Of a DNA stretch of 64,000 bases, positions 23,621-33,104 are shown piece after piece (position 1 is the first letter of the stretch; each line of letters starts with the position of its first letter). The notes under the pieces are model-generated. The model was given only the letters and a program-made list of their open reading frames with translations. It was not told the DNA's origin and made no database searches. The position numbers and the translations under genes are program-made. The stretch comes from Bufo bufo. Taxonomy: Eukaryota; Chordata; Amphibia; Anura; Bufonidae. The stretch is from NCBI RefSeq assembly GCF_905171765.1, contig NC_053391.1, forward strand, positions 112,457,409 through 112,521,408. Reading direction: 5' to 3'.

Positions 23621-25752
23621 TTATTTACTACTCCCAGACTCCCCCCTTCCAGATGCAGCAGAGTGATCGGATCTAATTTTGCACACCCTTAAGACGGTGA
23701 TTAATTGGTGAGAGGAGTAGGAATTGCATTACTATATGCTCCTACACATGTGATACTACCCTCAGTCATGAGAGATCATGGAACATGTTTGCTATGAGGC
23801 AATGTAATTAGATCCGGACTGTATAGATAACAGGGATCCAGTATTTGATTCTGGGTTGTTAATTTCCTATGGGTGTTTCATTTGAAGGGCTGAACATTTG
23901 TCTTCCTCCCACAGGCGAGGAAGTGGGCAAGTACATACAAAGTCTTCCTCCCCCCCCTTGTGGGAAGGACTGATATGCAGCCACGCCCACCTTAGGTCTT
24001 TGTTTGATTTAACTTTAACAATATGACAAAATAGGGACAAAATGAACTTCACTCAAGCCTAGCCAACACTAGACCTTTCTAGATGATTCTCAAGATCATA
24101 CACAAAGGCAGTACTTAGGATTTTCTCATGCATAGATAAGGTAATCTCAAAAATCCAAATCCACCCAACTTTCCTGGAGTCTAGTGAAAACTTTCTCCAC
24201 ACACTCTGTCCTGATGACAATGTGACTGACTGATGATCTAAACACTTCATCACAGACTCACTGATCTTCACTATGCATTAAATCCCCAGCTCTACATTGG
24301 ACTCAATTTTCCAAATCTCATAAATAATATGAGAAAACTCTCCCATATTTTAACTAATTTTCTATAAAGCAGCATAAGTAAGTCCTCTGAATTAGGAATT
24401 CTATTCATCATGGCAAAATTGATGTTACTACTGGGTGTAGTATATGTCATATATCATATAATGATGCAGATATCCCTACACTTTCACTCATACCTGAATA
24501 AAGACTTAGAATGGGTGCAATCTAGATTGAGTAGACTGGACACTTCCAACTAGCATCATGGGAATAATTACTGCAGGTACATTTTTAACTGATGGGACAT
24601 ACAATTGGGAAGGGTTATTTTCAGCCTAAGGAAAGAGTTTTTGGGGGGTGGGGAAAAGCTAGAGAGAGCTGAAAACACAGTGGGTGGTGCTGATTAGCAC
24701 ATTCCAGCACCTGGTGTAGAGGAGGAGCTGACAGAAAAAGCAATAGGTACTGTAGTCTTTGATGGACCACAAGACCCAGGATTACTTAGTTACAACACAT
24801 GTGGTGGGGGGAAGGGAATGCCGCATGGCCAACTCTCTTTGTTCCCTTACCACACCCAAATCCTCCATCTTACTATAGCAATATTGTCCATTCTCCTCAA
24901 TTACTTTCAACTTTCCATATACACTTTTCCACAAACTTTAATTTAATCTATCTCCTACTGCATTTGCAATCTCTAGTGGGAACTTTTACACAAAACTGCA
25001 TATTTACGGATAATACCGGAAATCGCTGCTACTTAGTATGACAGAATGCTTTCAACTTTTATTTCTAACTGAAACTTTTCCTTTCTTTTCCTCGCATCAA
25101 CTGAGCCGCCGTTAATATCTCTTTACTCTGTCCTGCAACATTAGAATTTCCCATTATTGTAGTTGCACAAAGCTCTAACAATTGCTATTTATCAAACCCG
25201 CAAACTTAAGCGTAGTTGCACAAAGCTCAAACGGAATCCGATTACTATAAGTAATCGCCACCGAACCCACTAACTCAAGCGCAGTTGCACACAGCTCAAA
25301 TGATATAATAGTATTGACCCCACAATCTCTCAAAGTGAAGACCCCTCGTCAATTCACCGGGATACAAAATCTTAATAACTTCCAATTGCCTATGGCACTT
25401 GGTATTAACCCTTATCTCCAGATATTCTCGTCAGAATATTGGCTGGGAAACAATTCTACGTCACAGGATATCCGGCTCAGCTGTCTAACAACTTCCGTTT
25501 AGTTTCAGCATGTTCTACCACACAAAGAAGGAATATTTCAATAGGTTCTTTCTAACAGACAGATCAGCTATAACTTGAACCCTTTTATCGCGATAACACC
25601 AATTCAACTCTTGAGAACCCACAAAAACGGAAGTTAGAGGAGATTTGTAAGAAATAAAGCTTTCTTACCTTGCCGGCATGTGATCTCGTCTGATGGTTCC
25701 GTTTAAGTCGCTCTCGTGGCGTTTGAATCGGAAGTTACGCTCGGCGCCATTT
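23621..25752 (-). other. ERV leader and deleted gag region
   Basis: Non-coding on both strands apart from trivial frames. On the minus strand a splice-donor-like AAG|GTAAGA lies ~80 nt after the LTR (about 25665-25672). Three spaced copies of gtagttgcaca(a/c)agctc occur between 25155 and 25300. No recognisable matrix, capsid or zinc-knuckle region, so gag appears replaced or fully decayed. Confidence 0.5.
25735..25750 (-). promoter_or_regulatory. Primer-binding-site-like sequence of the ERV
   Basis: Minus strand: LTR end ACA, then aaa, then TGGCGCCGAGCG. A TGGCGCC start fits a tRNA 3' CCA complement, but I cannot assign the tRNA with confidence. Confidence 0.6.
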
Positions 25753-26151
25753 TGTCGTCGCAATTCATGCGACTCCTTCTTCTTTGTGTGGTGCCAAATC
25801 AATTAGAAGAATAAGTATGTGTACAGCATACTGCTTTATAATGAGACCAGACACTAGGTGGTTTCATGAAAGCATCTTCTCATCCTCCTTTAGCCATGGT
25901 GGAAGAGGGGCGAGAGCGCGTTTTATTTACAGTACATTCACTTAAATAGCAGACATGACATCACAAAAGGGGTGTTCCTTAAGAAGAGGCTATTGGCTCC
26001 TTAACCTGATAGGAGTGGTTTCAGAATCCCCTCTTCCCCCTCCCTTATTGACCTTCTCATACATATGGTTTGCAGCCATCTAGTGGACAGAAATGTGTAC
26101 TACAGAATATTCTCATTATATATTCATAAAATCATAAATCCTTCTCTCACA
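25753..26151 (-). repeat. ERV 5' LTR
   Basis: Same 399 bp as 20168-20566, with TG...CA ends on the minus strand and the same TATA-like and AATAAA elements. Confidence 0.9.
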
Positions 26152-26155
26152 CGTC

Positions 26156-26219
26156 AAGGTACAGGGAGCATGCAGAAGAGGTGTCAAGAGGCGGATTGAG
26201 GTTCAATTCCAGAAGTAGC
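26156..26219 (-). repeat. Gypsy 3' LTR, middle piece
   Basis: Short LTR stretch between the retrovirus and the palindromic MITE. It is collinear with the other LTR pieces by position. Confidence 0.5.
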
Positions 26220-26668
26220 TTAAAGAGGACCTTTCACTAGTGTACAAACTAAAAACTAACTATATCAGTGGGCAGAGCGGCGCCCAGGGGTCCCCCTGCA
26301 CTTACTAGTATGTCTGGGCGCCGCTCCGTTCGCCCGGTATAGGCTCCGGTGTCTGCGCTCCCTCTGTTGTACTGGACTGATTTTTTGTATGAGGCGTGTC
26401 CCTTGCTGCAGCGCTGGCCAATCGCAGTGCACAGCTCATAGCCTGGCTATGAGCTGTGCGCTGCGATTGGCCAGCGCTGCAGCAAGGGACACGCCTCATA
26501 CAAAAAATCAGTCCAGTACAACAGAGGGAGCGCAGACACCGGAGCCTATACCGGGCGAACGGAGCGGCGCCCAGACATACTAGTAAGTGCAGGGGGACCC
26601 CTGGGCGCCGCTCTGCCCACTGATATAGTTAGTTTTTAGTTTGTACACTAGTGAAAGGTCCTCTTTAA
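26220..26668. mobile_element. 449-bp near-perfect palindromic MITE (TTAA ends)
   Basis: TTAAAGAGGACCTTTCACTA at 26220 is mirrored exactly at 26649-26668. The arms fold about position 26444 with almost no loop; the only mismatch I noticed is gcagtgcac versus gtgcgctgc. TTAA at both ends suggests a Kolobok/T2- or piggyBac-type MITE. Both strands contain the same 64-codon frame simply because of the symmetry. It lies within the Gypsy LTR. Confidence 0.9.
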
Positions 26669-26850
26669 TAACAATAAAGTACACAGCCTATAGGAGGAAA
26701 ATCATAGGCAACCTGTAGCCAGCAGACCGCCTGTATTTATAGTGGGGAGTGAAGGTTATGTGACGTGGCCAGCGTCACATGACCGACAGACAAACAAGTC
26801 GAGCACCGAGTGATCAGCTCGGCGCTCAAGGCAGACCTAGGAGCAGGGAG
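26669..26850 (-). repeat. Gypsy 3' LTR, proximal piece
   Basis: The minus strand carries cctgctcctaggtctgcct, gctgatcactcggtgctcg and the tgacgctggcca segment that also occur in the solo LTR at 36458-37151. Confidence 0.75.
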
Positions 26851-26854
26851 CCTC

Positions 26855-26938
26855 CCTAATTAACCTGGAAGCATCCATCCTTGACATAGGTATCCAGGAC
26901 CTGGATACCTATGTCAAGGATGCATGCTTCCAGGTTAA
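26855..26938. repeat. 84-bp palindrome at a Gypsy rearrangement breakpoint
   Basis: taattaacctggaagcatcc mirrored by the inverse ending ggttaatta, centred at about 26896. The right arm is coding sequence of the Gypsy C-terminus, so the left arm is an inverted duplicate of it. Confidence 0.85.
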
Positions 26939-27188
26939 TTACTAAATTTCACCGGGAACACCCTGAAAAACCTTGTCCACAATGCTTGGGTCTGGTGGCC
27001 CCTCGTAAAAGGGGGGGTACTGTAACGGGGCGCCGAAGGCGCACTCGGTCTCCCATCAGCCGCAGACCTGCTGCTTAGCTTTGGGAGCGAGGATCTTTGT
27101 TTGGCCTCGTTCCCAGGGCGGCCTTGCTAGGTCTGCCTTGAGCGCCGAGCTGATCACTCGGTGCTCGACTTGTTTGTCTGTCGGTCAT
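26890..27188 (+). pseudogene. Inverted Gypsy segment: chromodomain end, PPT and LTR start
   Basis: Reads on the + strand, opposite to the rest of the element. A W...MHASRLITKFHREHPEKPC-type chromodomain tail (26893-27010) is followed by a purine tract (aaaaggggggg) and the LTR start TGTAACGGGGCGCC at 27019. The LTR part (27128-27188) is repeated in inverse at about 26780-26842. The pol frame breaks exactly at WKGFGP (27189), so this segment has been flipped with local duplication. Confidence 0.75.
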
Positions 27189-27690
27189 GGTCCAAAACCT
27201 TTCCAGTGGACCATGTATTGAAAGGAATTTCTAATCTTTCTGACATCTATTATTTTAGAAATAATGAATTCCTCCTGACCCTCAACCTCCACAGGTGGAG
27301 GAGGTTTTTTAACCAGAACCACTGGTGACACATATTTCTTAAGTAACGACTTATGGAACACATCATGTATACGGAGGGAGTCGGGTAGCTTAAGTCTAAA
27401 AGATACTGCGTTAATAAGCTCAATAATATTGTATGGTCCAATAAAACGCGGCGAGAATTTCTTAGAACATTGTTTCAAAGCAAGATTTTTAGTCGACAAC
27501 CACACCTTATTGGCGAGTACAAAATTTACCCCCCTTGGAACGTCTCTTATTGGCGTGTTTACACTGGGTTTCCTGGGCCGTTTCCAGGTTCGTTTAAACC
27601 TGTGCCCAGACTGTGCACAGTCTAGAGGTAAAAGAATCTGCCTGCGGCTTGAGTGAGGATACAGAGGGATTAGAACTAAAGTGAGGATGT
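27189..27690 (-). pseudogene. Gypsy integrase C-terminus and chromodomain (truncated)
   Basis: On the minus strand the GPY region (FIGPYNIIELINAVSFRLKL, RIHDVFHKSLLKKY) is followed by a chromodomain start (IIDVRKIRN, YMVHWKGFGP). In intact chromoviruses the chromodomain directs integration to modified histone tails. Here it stops at GFGP because the following segment has been inverted (see 26890-27188). A frameshift near 27650 separates it from the integrase core. Confidence 0.9.
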
Positions 27691-28976
27691 AAACCACTGT
27701 TACAAAAAAAAGGAGACACCCCCGTGGAAGAATTAACCCGATTGTTGATGGCAAATTCTGCCAACGGGATGTATCGTACCCATAGGAGTTGATTATGCGA
27801 TACATAGCACCTTAGAAAAAGCTCCACTGCCTGATTTAACCGTTCCGTCTGCCCATTGGTCTGTGGATGGAAAGCAGACGAAAAGGACAAAGAGATGTCG
27901 CATCTTCTACAAAAAGCCCTCCAAAAGCTAGAAACAAACTGAACGCCTCTATCAGAGACGATATTCTCAGGGACACCATGCAGAAGTACCACATGTTCAA
28001 TGAACAAGGATGCTAAGGTCTTTGCATCAGGGAGCTTACTTAAAGGAACAAAGTGCACCATCTTGCTAAAATGGTCAACCACTACCCACACCACTGATTT
28101 TCCCTCAGAGAGGGGCAGATCAGAAATTAAATCCATGGAGATGTGAGACCATGGCTTACAGGGAATGGGTAGTGGTTGTATTTCACCAGCAGGATGTGTT
28201 CGTGGAGTCTTAGACCGGGCACAAACATTGCAAGCTAAAACATAAGACCGTACATCTTTAGACAAAGTGGGCCACCAGAAAGACCTCAGCAGCAATTCCT
28301 TAGTGGCAGCAATAGCTGGATGACCACAGAGAACGAAGTCATGACATTCACCCAATATTTGAACACGAAAGCATTCAGGAACAAACAACTTATCTGCCGG
28401 TGTTTGTGGAGGAGAAAGTTGCTGAGCCTGTTGAATCTCAGAGGCATCTGCCTTAACATTTTTACTTCCTGGTCTGAAAGTAACAGAAACGTTAAAACGA
28501 GTAAAAAACAGGGCCCATCTGGCTTGTCTAGGATTAGGGCGTTTGGCCGCCTCAAGAAACACTAAGTTCTTATGATCAGTGAGAATAGTAATACGGTGTC
28601 TAGCCCCTTCTAAAAAATGCCTCCACTCCTCAAATGCCCATTTAATGGCGAGTAACTCCTGGTTTCCAATATCGTAATTTCTCTCCGAAGGAGAGAACTT
28701 GCGAGAGAAGAAGGCGCATGGCCTTAAATTAGTGAGGTTAGAGGACCCCTGTGAAAGGACGGCCCCCACACCATCCTCTGAGGCATCTACCTCCACCACA
28801 AAAGGTTCCTCTGTATCGGGCTGAACCAAGACTGGAGCCATTTGGAAACAATTTTTTAGGGTATCAAAGGCTCGACAGGCCTCCAACGACCAGTTAACCA
28901 GAATCGAACCTTTTTTAGTTAGATCCGTGAGACGTTTGGCAAAAACAGAAAAATTCTTTATGATTTTACGGTACAA
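27640..28976 (-). pseudogene. Gypsy RNase H and integrase core
   Basis: One open stretch of 460 codons on the minus strand. RNase H: VEVDASEDGVGAVLSQ, FFSRKFSPSERNYDIGNQE and ILTDHKNL. Integrase: HHCC zinc site GHPAIAATKE...CNVCARSK, then SMDLISDLP, VSDRGVQF and HPQTNGQTERLNQ supplying the D,D-35-E triad. It is intact over this length but joined by frameshifts to RT (near 28976) and to the chromodomain part (near 27650). Confidence 0.95.
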
Positions 28977-29770
28977 AATTGGCGAATCCTAAAAACCGTT
29001 GGAGTGTCTTTAAGGAGGATGGTCTTACCCAGTCTTGGATAGCCTGAACCTTACTGGGATCCATTTTAAATGAATGAGGAGTAAGAATATAGCCAAGATA
29101 GGGGATCTCTTGAACTCCAAATACACATTTCTCTAATTTAACAGACAAATGGTTCTCCCTGAGGATTTTAAGAACCAATCTGATGTGAGACACATGAGAA
29201 TCCCATTCAGGTAAAAAGACAAGAATATCATCGAGATAAACAATCATAACTTTGCCAATAAGTTCTCTAAAAATATCATTCATGAAATTCTGAAACACAG
29301 CTGAGGCCTTGCAAAGGCCGAATGGCATAACGAGGTACTCAAAGTGTCCCTCTGGAGTATTAAAAGCAGTTTTCCACTCATCTCCCTCCTTAATACGAAC
29401 TAGGTTATAAGCTCCTCTCAAATCAAATTTAGAAAACCAAGAAGCACCCAAAATCTGGTTAAACAAATCAGGAATCAACGGGATGGAATACTGATTCCTA
29501 ATAGTAATTTTATTCAAATTTCTGTAGTCAATGCAGGGTCTAAGACCACCGTCTTTCTTTTTAACGAAAAAGAATCCTGCTCCCAGGGGAGAGGTGGAGG
29601 GCCTAATATGTCCTTTCTTGAGACTCTCCTGGATGTAGTCTTTCATGGACTTGCGCTCAGACAGATTATAAATCCGTCCTTTAGGAAATTTGGACTCAGG
29701 TATCAAGTTAATAACACAGTCATAAGACCTATGGGGAGGGAGAGTATCTGTCTCAGAGGTGGAAAAAAAC
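28966..29770 (-). pseudogene. Gypsy reverse transcriptase
   Basis: Minus-strand open stretch with IRPSTSPLGAGFFFVKKKDG, CIDYRNLNKITIRNQYS, FSKFDLRGAYNLVRIKEGDE (catalytic Asp), FEYLVMPFGLCKASAVFQ and MIVYLDDILVF (YLDD box), then the connection LQRFLGFANF. The domain is complete, but frameshifts occur at both ends (near 29770 to protease, near 28976 to RNase H). Confidence 0.95.
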
Positions 29771-30223
29771 ATCTGAATAATCAGCAATAAAATGAGGAAT
29801 ATCTGATGAGACCCCAGCTTGAACTACGGTTAAGCAAGAATTACAGTCAGGCCCCCATCTCTCTAACTCGCCCGAAATCCAGTTAATGACCGGATTGTGT
29901 TGTTGAAGCCAGGGCATACCAAGGACTACCTGAACTGGAAGATTCTCTAAAACATAGAAGGAACATTTCTCAGAGTGGCAGATACCTACAGATAGGGTAA
30001 CCTCCGGAGTGGGGAGTTTTACTGTGCCCCCTAGCAGGGAGGTAGAATCGATGGCGACAACCTGGATCGGGGTGGGTAATTCTAGTATAGGAATTCCAAT
30101 CTGATCAACAAATTTGTAATCAATAAAACTAAAAGCTGACACTGAATCCACAAAGGCATTTCCTGACCCCTTTAAGACCCCAAAGGCAATAGAAACCAGC
30201 AGCAATAGTTTACTTCTTACCAC
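29753..30223 (-). pseudogene. Gypsy aspartic protease region
   Basis: The minus strand reads FVDSVSAFSFIDYKFV. The expected protease catalytic DSGA/DTGA is changed to DSVSA. Downstream LPVQVVLGMPWLQQHNPVI is the conserved flap-distal block, then ADYSDVF marks the junction to RT. The damaged active site and frameshift indicate a dead copy. Confidence 0.85.
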
Positions 30224-30362
30224 CTCCAGGAGTAACTTGTCCTTGAATCCCTCAAACTTGGATTATTTTCCAGAAGGCGGATCATTAGGACACTGATGGA
30301 TCCACTGTTCGGGATCCCCACAATAAAAACAAGAGCCGCGACGACAAAGTAGTTCTCTTTGC
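30224..30362 (-). pseudogene. Gypsy gag zinc-knuckle remnant
   Basis: The minus strand reads CFYCGDPEQWIHQCP, a CCHC knuckle with the usual His replaced by Gln. A stop (SGK*) follows. The rest of gag is absent; the sequence switches at about 30363. Confidence 0.75.
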
Positions 30363-31187
30363 GTCATCCCGAGTTGCATGGGCTCCGGCCGGATGTGGTG
30401 TGCCTTCCAAATATAACATGCCGAATGTTAAGCTATACGACCGGAAATGACGCGATAAGCGTCTGATCCAGTGCACCACTGACTGGGTTGGCGGGAGGAT
30501 GTTCTGCCTATGCGCACTATTTAAATGTCAGCTTTTCCATCCCTCCACATGCCCACAGCATCTGGCATCTATAAGGGGTGGTGCGTCTACGTTCCTGGGA
30601 GTCCATGTAAGTGTCCACTGTCTATGTTTCTGTCTTTGACATCATCGGGCACTAGGCTGCAAAGGATGGACCCTTATTGTATGTTTTTCTTTGTAGGTAT
30701 TGTGCAGCCAGCATTAACCTTGTGGACTCCTAGACTGTGAGATAGACGTCTAGTCCCATATTGGTCTTTTGTCTGTTTCTGCCACCCTCTTACCTTACTT
30801 CATTCTATCTTATATCATATATACCCTTTAACCGTTTTGGCTATCACGCTTTACTTATCTAGCAAAGTATCTAGATTTCACCATATTATTTTTGGCATGT
30901 TTGCTTCTATGTTTTTTTATGTGATACATATACCCTGTATATTTACCCCCTGAGGAACCCATACTGCTACGGTAAACGGGTCAGGTATTTTTTTTTTCTT
31001 TTGGGGGTCTGTTCCTCAATTTATTGTCAGGGCTACTGAGGGCATAACAGCTGAGGTACGAGGACAGAGAGTCTCCACCACTGGGATTCATTTCTGGGCT
31101 TAGGGGCACGATAGGGTGAAACCTAGGATAAGTTTTCTCCCTTCCCCAGTGACCCCGAGCTCGTTCCTCACTATATTTTGTAATTTA
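30363..31187. other. Penelope-type non-coding (pLTR-like) DNA, tentative
   Basis: No ORF of note. It contains ccccctgaggaacc...ggtaaacgggtcagg (30946-30984), resembling the ctgaggaag...gaaacgcgtc block in Penelope-like pLTRs, where hammerhead ribozyme motifs are known. ggccggatg and ttccaaatat words resemble the end of the Penelope 3' region at 19795-19815. Confidence 0.4.
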
Positions 31188-32703
31188 TAGTGATGAGTGG
31201 GAGGTGCCATATTCGATTTTGCGATATTTCGTGAATATTCGATTGAATATTCGTATTATTTTCGTTGAAATCGAATATTCGTAATTATTTTATTTTTCGC
31301 GAATAGTATGCGATTAAATTAATCGTACGATTTTTTTTTTTTTTTTTTTTCCTGTATGGCAACGTTCCTATGACTATGGCTAGGCTAATATGTGTATTTT
31401 ACGAAATTTCTTAATATTGCTCTAACTTCGTATTTTAGAATATTCGTAATATTCTAAAAGACGAAGTTAGAGCAATATTAAGAAATTTCGTAAAATACAC
31501 ATATAGATTGTAATTCAGCTAATATAGTGCTATAATTATTATTTTTTTGCCTAATTTTTTTTTGCCTCTTCTGCACTTTAGTTCTGGAAAATATGTACAC
31601 TATTAAAAAAAAAAGAATATAGCACTATATTAGCTAAATTGCAGTCTATATGTGTATTTTACGAATATTCTTAATATTGCTCTAACTTCTTCATTTAGAA
31701 TATTCGTAATATTCTAAAAGACGGAGTTAGAGCAATATTACGAATATTCTAAAAGACGAAGTTCGAGCAATATTACGAATATTCGTAAAATACACATATA
31801 GATTGTAATTTAGCTAATATACTGCTAAATTTTTTTTAATAGTGTACATATTTTCCAAAACTGAAGTTCAGAAGAGGCAAAAAAAATTTGACAAAAAAAA
31901 AAAGGATTATAGCACTATATTAGCTAAATTACAATCTATGTGTATTTTACGAATATTCTTAATATTGCTCTAACTTCGTCTTTTAGAATATTTGTAATAT
32001 TGCTCTAACTCCGTCTTTTAGAATATTACAAATATTCTAAAAGACGAAGTTAGAGCAATATTAAGAATATTCTAAAATACGAAGTTAGAGCAATAATATT
32101 CCACTTTGGCATACTGCTCCCCGACAAGCGTCCCCGTCACCATGGGAACGTCTGTGGGTTAGAATACACCATCGGATCTGAGGTTTTACTATCTCAGGGA
32201 AAACTCAAATCCGATGGTATTTTCTAACCTACAGGCGTTCCCATGGTGACGGGGACGCTTGTCGGGGTGTTTGTTGTATGCTGAAGTTGATTAAATAACG
32301 ATTTTGTCATGCGCTCGGGCACACATATTACCCATTACGATTTTTCTGTTGTAATATTCCTGAACTTGAATATTATAACCGAGATTATTGGTTTCGATTA
32401 GAATAGGACGAATATTCTAAAATTGAATATACAGCAATATATTCTTTATTTCGAATATTCCGGTCCATCTGAAAACGTGATTCCTTCCAGATTCAATTCA
32501 GTTGCTTGTGGGCCAATGGCTCATTGACCCACAAGCAAGAAGCAGGGAGGAATCATATATTTTCAGATGAAAAAAAATATATAAAAAAATACGAATATTC
32601 GATTTCGCGAATATATGGAACTATATTCTAAATATTCGCGAAATCTCGAAATTGCGATATTCGAGATAAAAATTTGAAATTTGAATATTCGCGCTCAACA
32701 CTA
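31188..32703. mobile_element. AT-rich non-autonomous hAT element
   Basis: Termini TAGTGATGAGTGG and (inverse) TAGTGTTGAGCGCG, flanked by an exact 8-bp duplication gtaattta (31180-31187, 32704-32711). The interior consists of repeated gaatattc/attcgtaatatt blocks in direct and inverted orientation. It also holds an inverted pair (gtccccgtcaccatgggaacg / cgttcccatggtgacgggga, about 32127-32260). No ORF. Confidence 0.95.
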
Positions 32704-32832
32704 GTAATTTACCCTGTATCTTGAAATGATTGATTGGCATTTTATCCTAATCAGAGTTTGGGCATTAGGTTTTAAGAATTATCAAAAATTATTGTAGTTT
32801 TAAGGGACTTTTCTTTTTTGTGGATTTAAATA

Positions 32833-33102
32833 TCAGTGTGTCATCCACAGATCCCCCATAACAGTGTCATCCACAGATCCCCCATAACAGTGTCATCCAC
32901 AGATCCCCCATACCAATGCATCATCTACAGATGCCCCCATAACAGTGTGTCATCCACAGATCTCCCATAACAGTATCACCCACAGATCCCCCCATAACAG
33001 TGTCATCCACAGCTCCCCCCATATCAATGTGTCATCCACAGATCCCCCATAACAGTGTCATCCACAGATGCCACCATAATAGTGTCATCCACAGACCACC
33101 AT
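32833..33102. repeat. Minisatellite, ~25-30 bp unit
   Basis: Same cagtgtcatccacagatccc unit as 17446-17690. The Tc1 element at 33105 has inserted at or near its right end. Confidence 0.85.
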
Positions 33103-33104
33103 TA

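Larger units (their letters stand above)
20168..26151 (-). mobile_element. Endogenous retrovirus with two 399-bp LTRs, internally defective
   Basis: Two direct 399-bp LTRs (20168-20566 and 25753-26151) bound 5.2 kb of internal sequence. A 4-bp duplication cgtc flanks it (20164-20167 and 26152-26155). A polypurine tract precedes the 3' LTR and a PBS-like site follows the 5' LTR, both on the minus strand. Internal order on that strand: long leader, pol remnants, env remnants; gag and most of RT are not recognisable. The 4-bp duplication and pol wording fit a gamma/epsilon-like retrovirus (inference). It lies inside the Gypsy LTR, so it is younger than the Gypsy insertion. Confidence 0.85.
19828..30362 (-). 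mobile_element. Chromodomain Ty3/Gypsy element, rearranged, 5' truncated, with nested insertions
   Basis: Minus-strand gag zinc-knuckle remnant, protease, RT, RNase H, integrase and chromodomain run from 30362 to 27189. The 3' LTR lies further left in pieces (27019-27188 inverted; 26669-26850; 26156-26219; 19828-20163), separated by a palindromic MITE and an endogenous retrovirus. Summed LTR length is about 690 bp, agreeing with the 694-bp solo LTR of the same family at 36458-37151. There is no 5' LTR: sequence changes to Penelope-like DNA at about 30363. Confidence 0.8.

Noticed and set aside
23867..24271. Host exons within the ERV interval
   Set aside because: Short open frames without splice signals or homology, inside a segment bounded by paired LTRs.
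26305..26583. Two identical 64-codon frames on opposite strands
   Set aside because: They exist only because the MITE is a palindrome.
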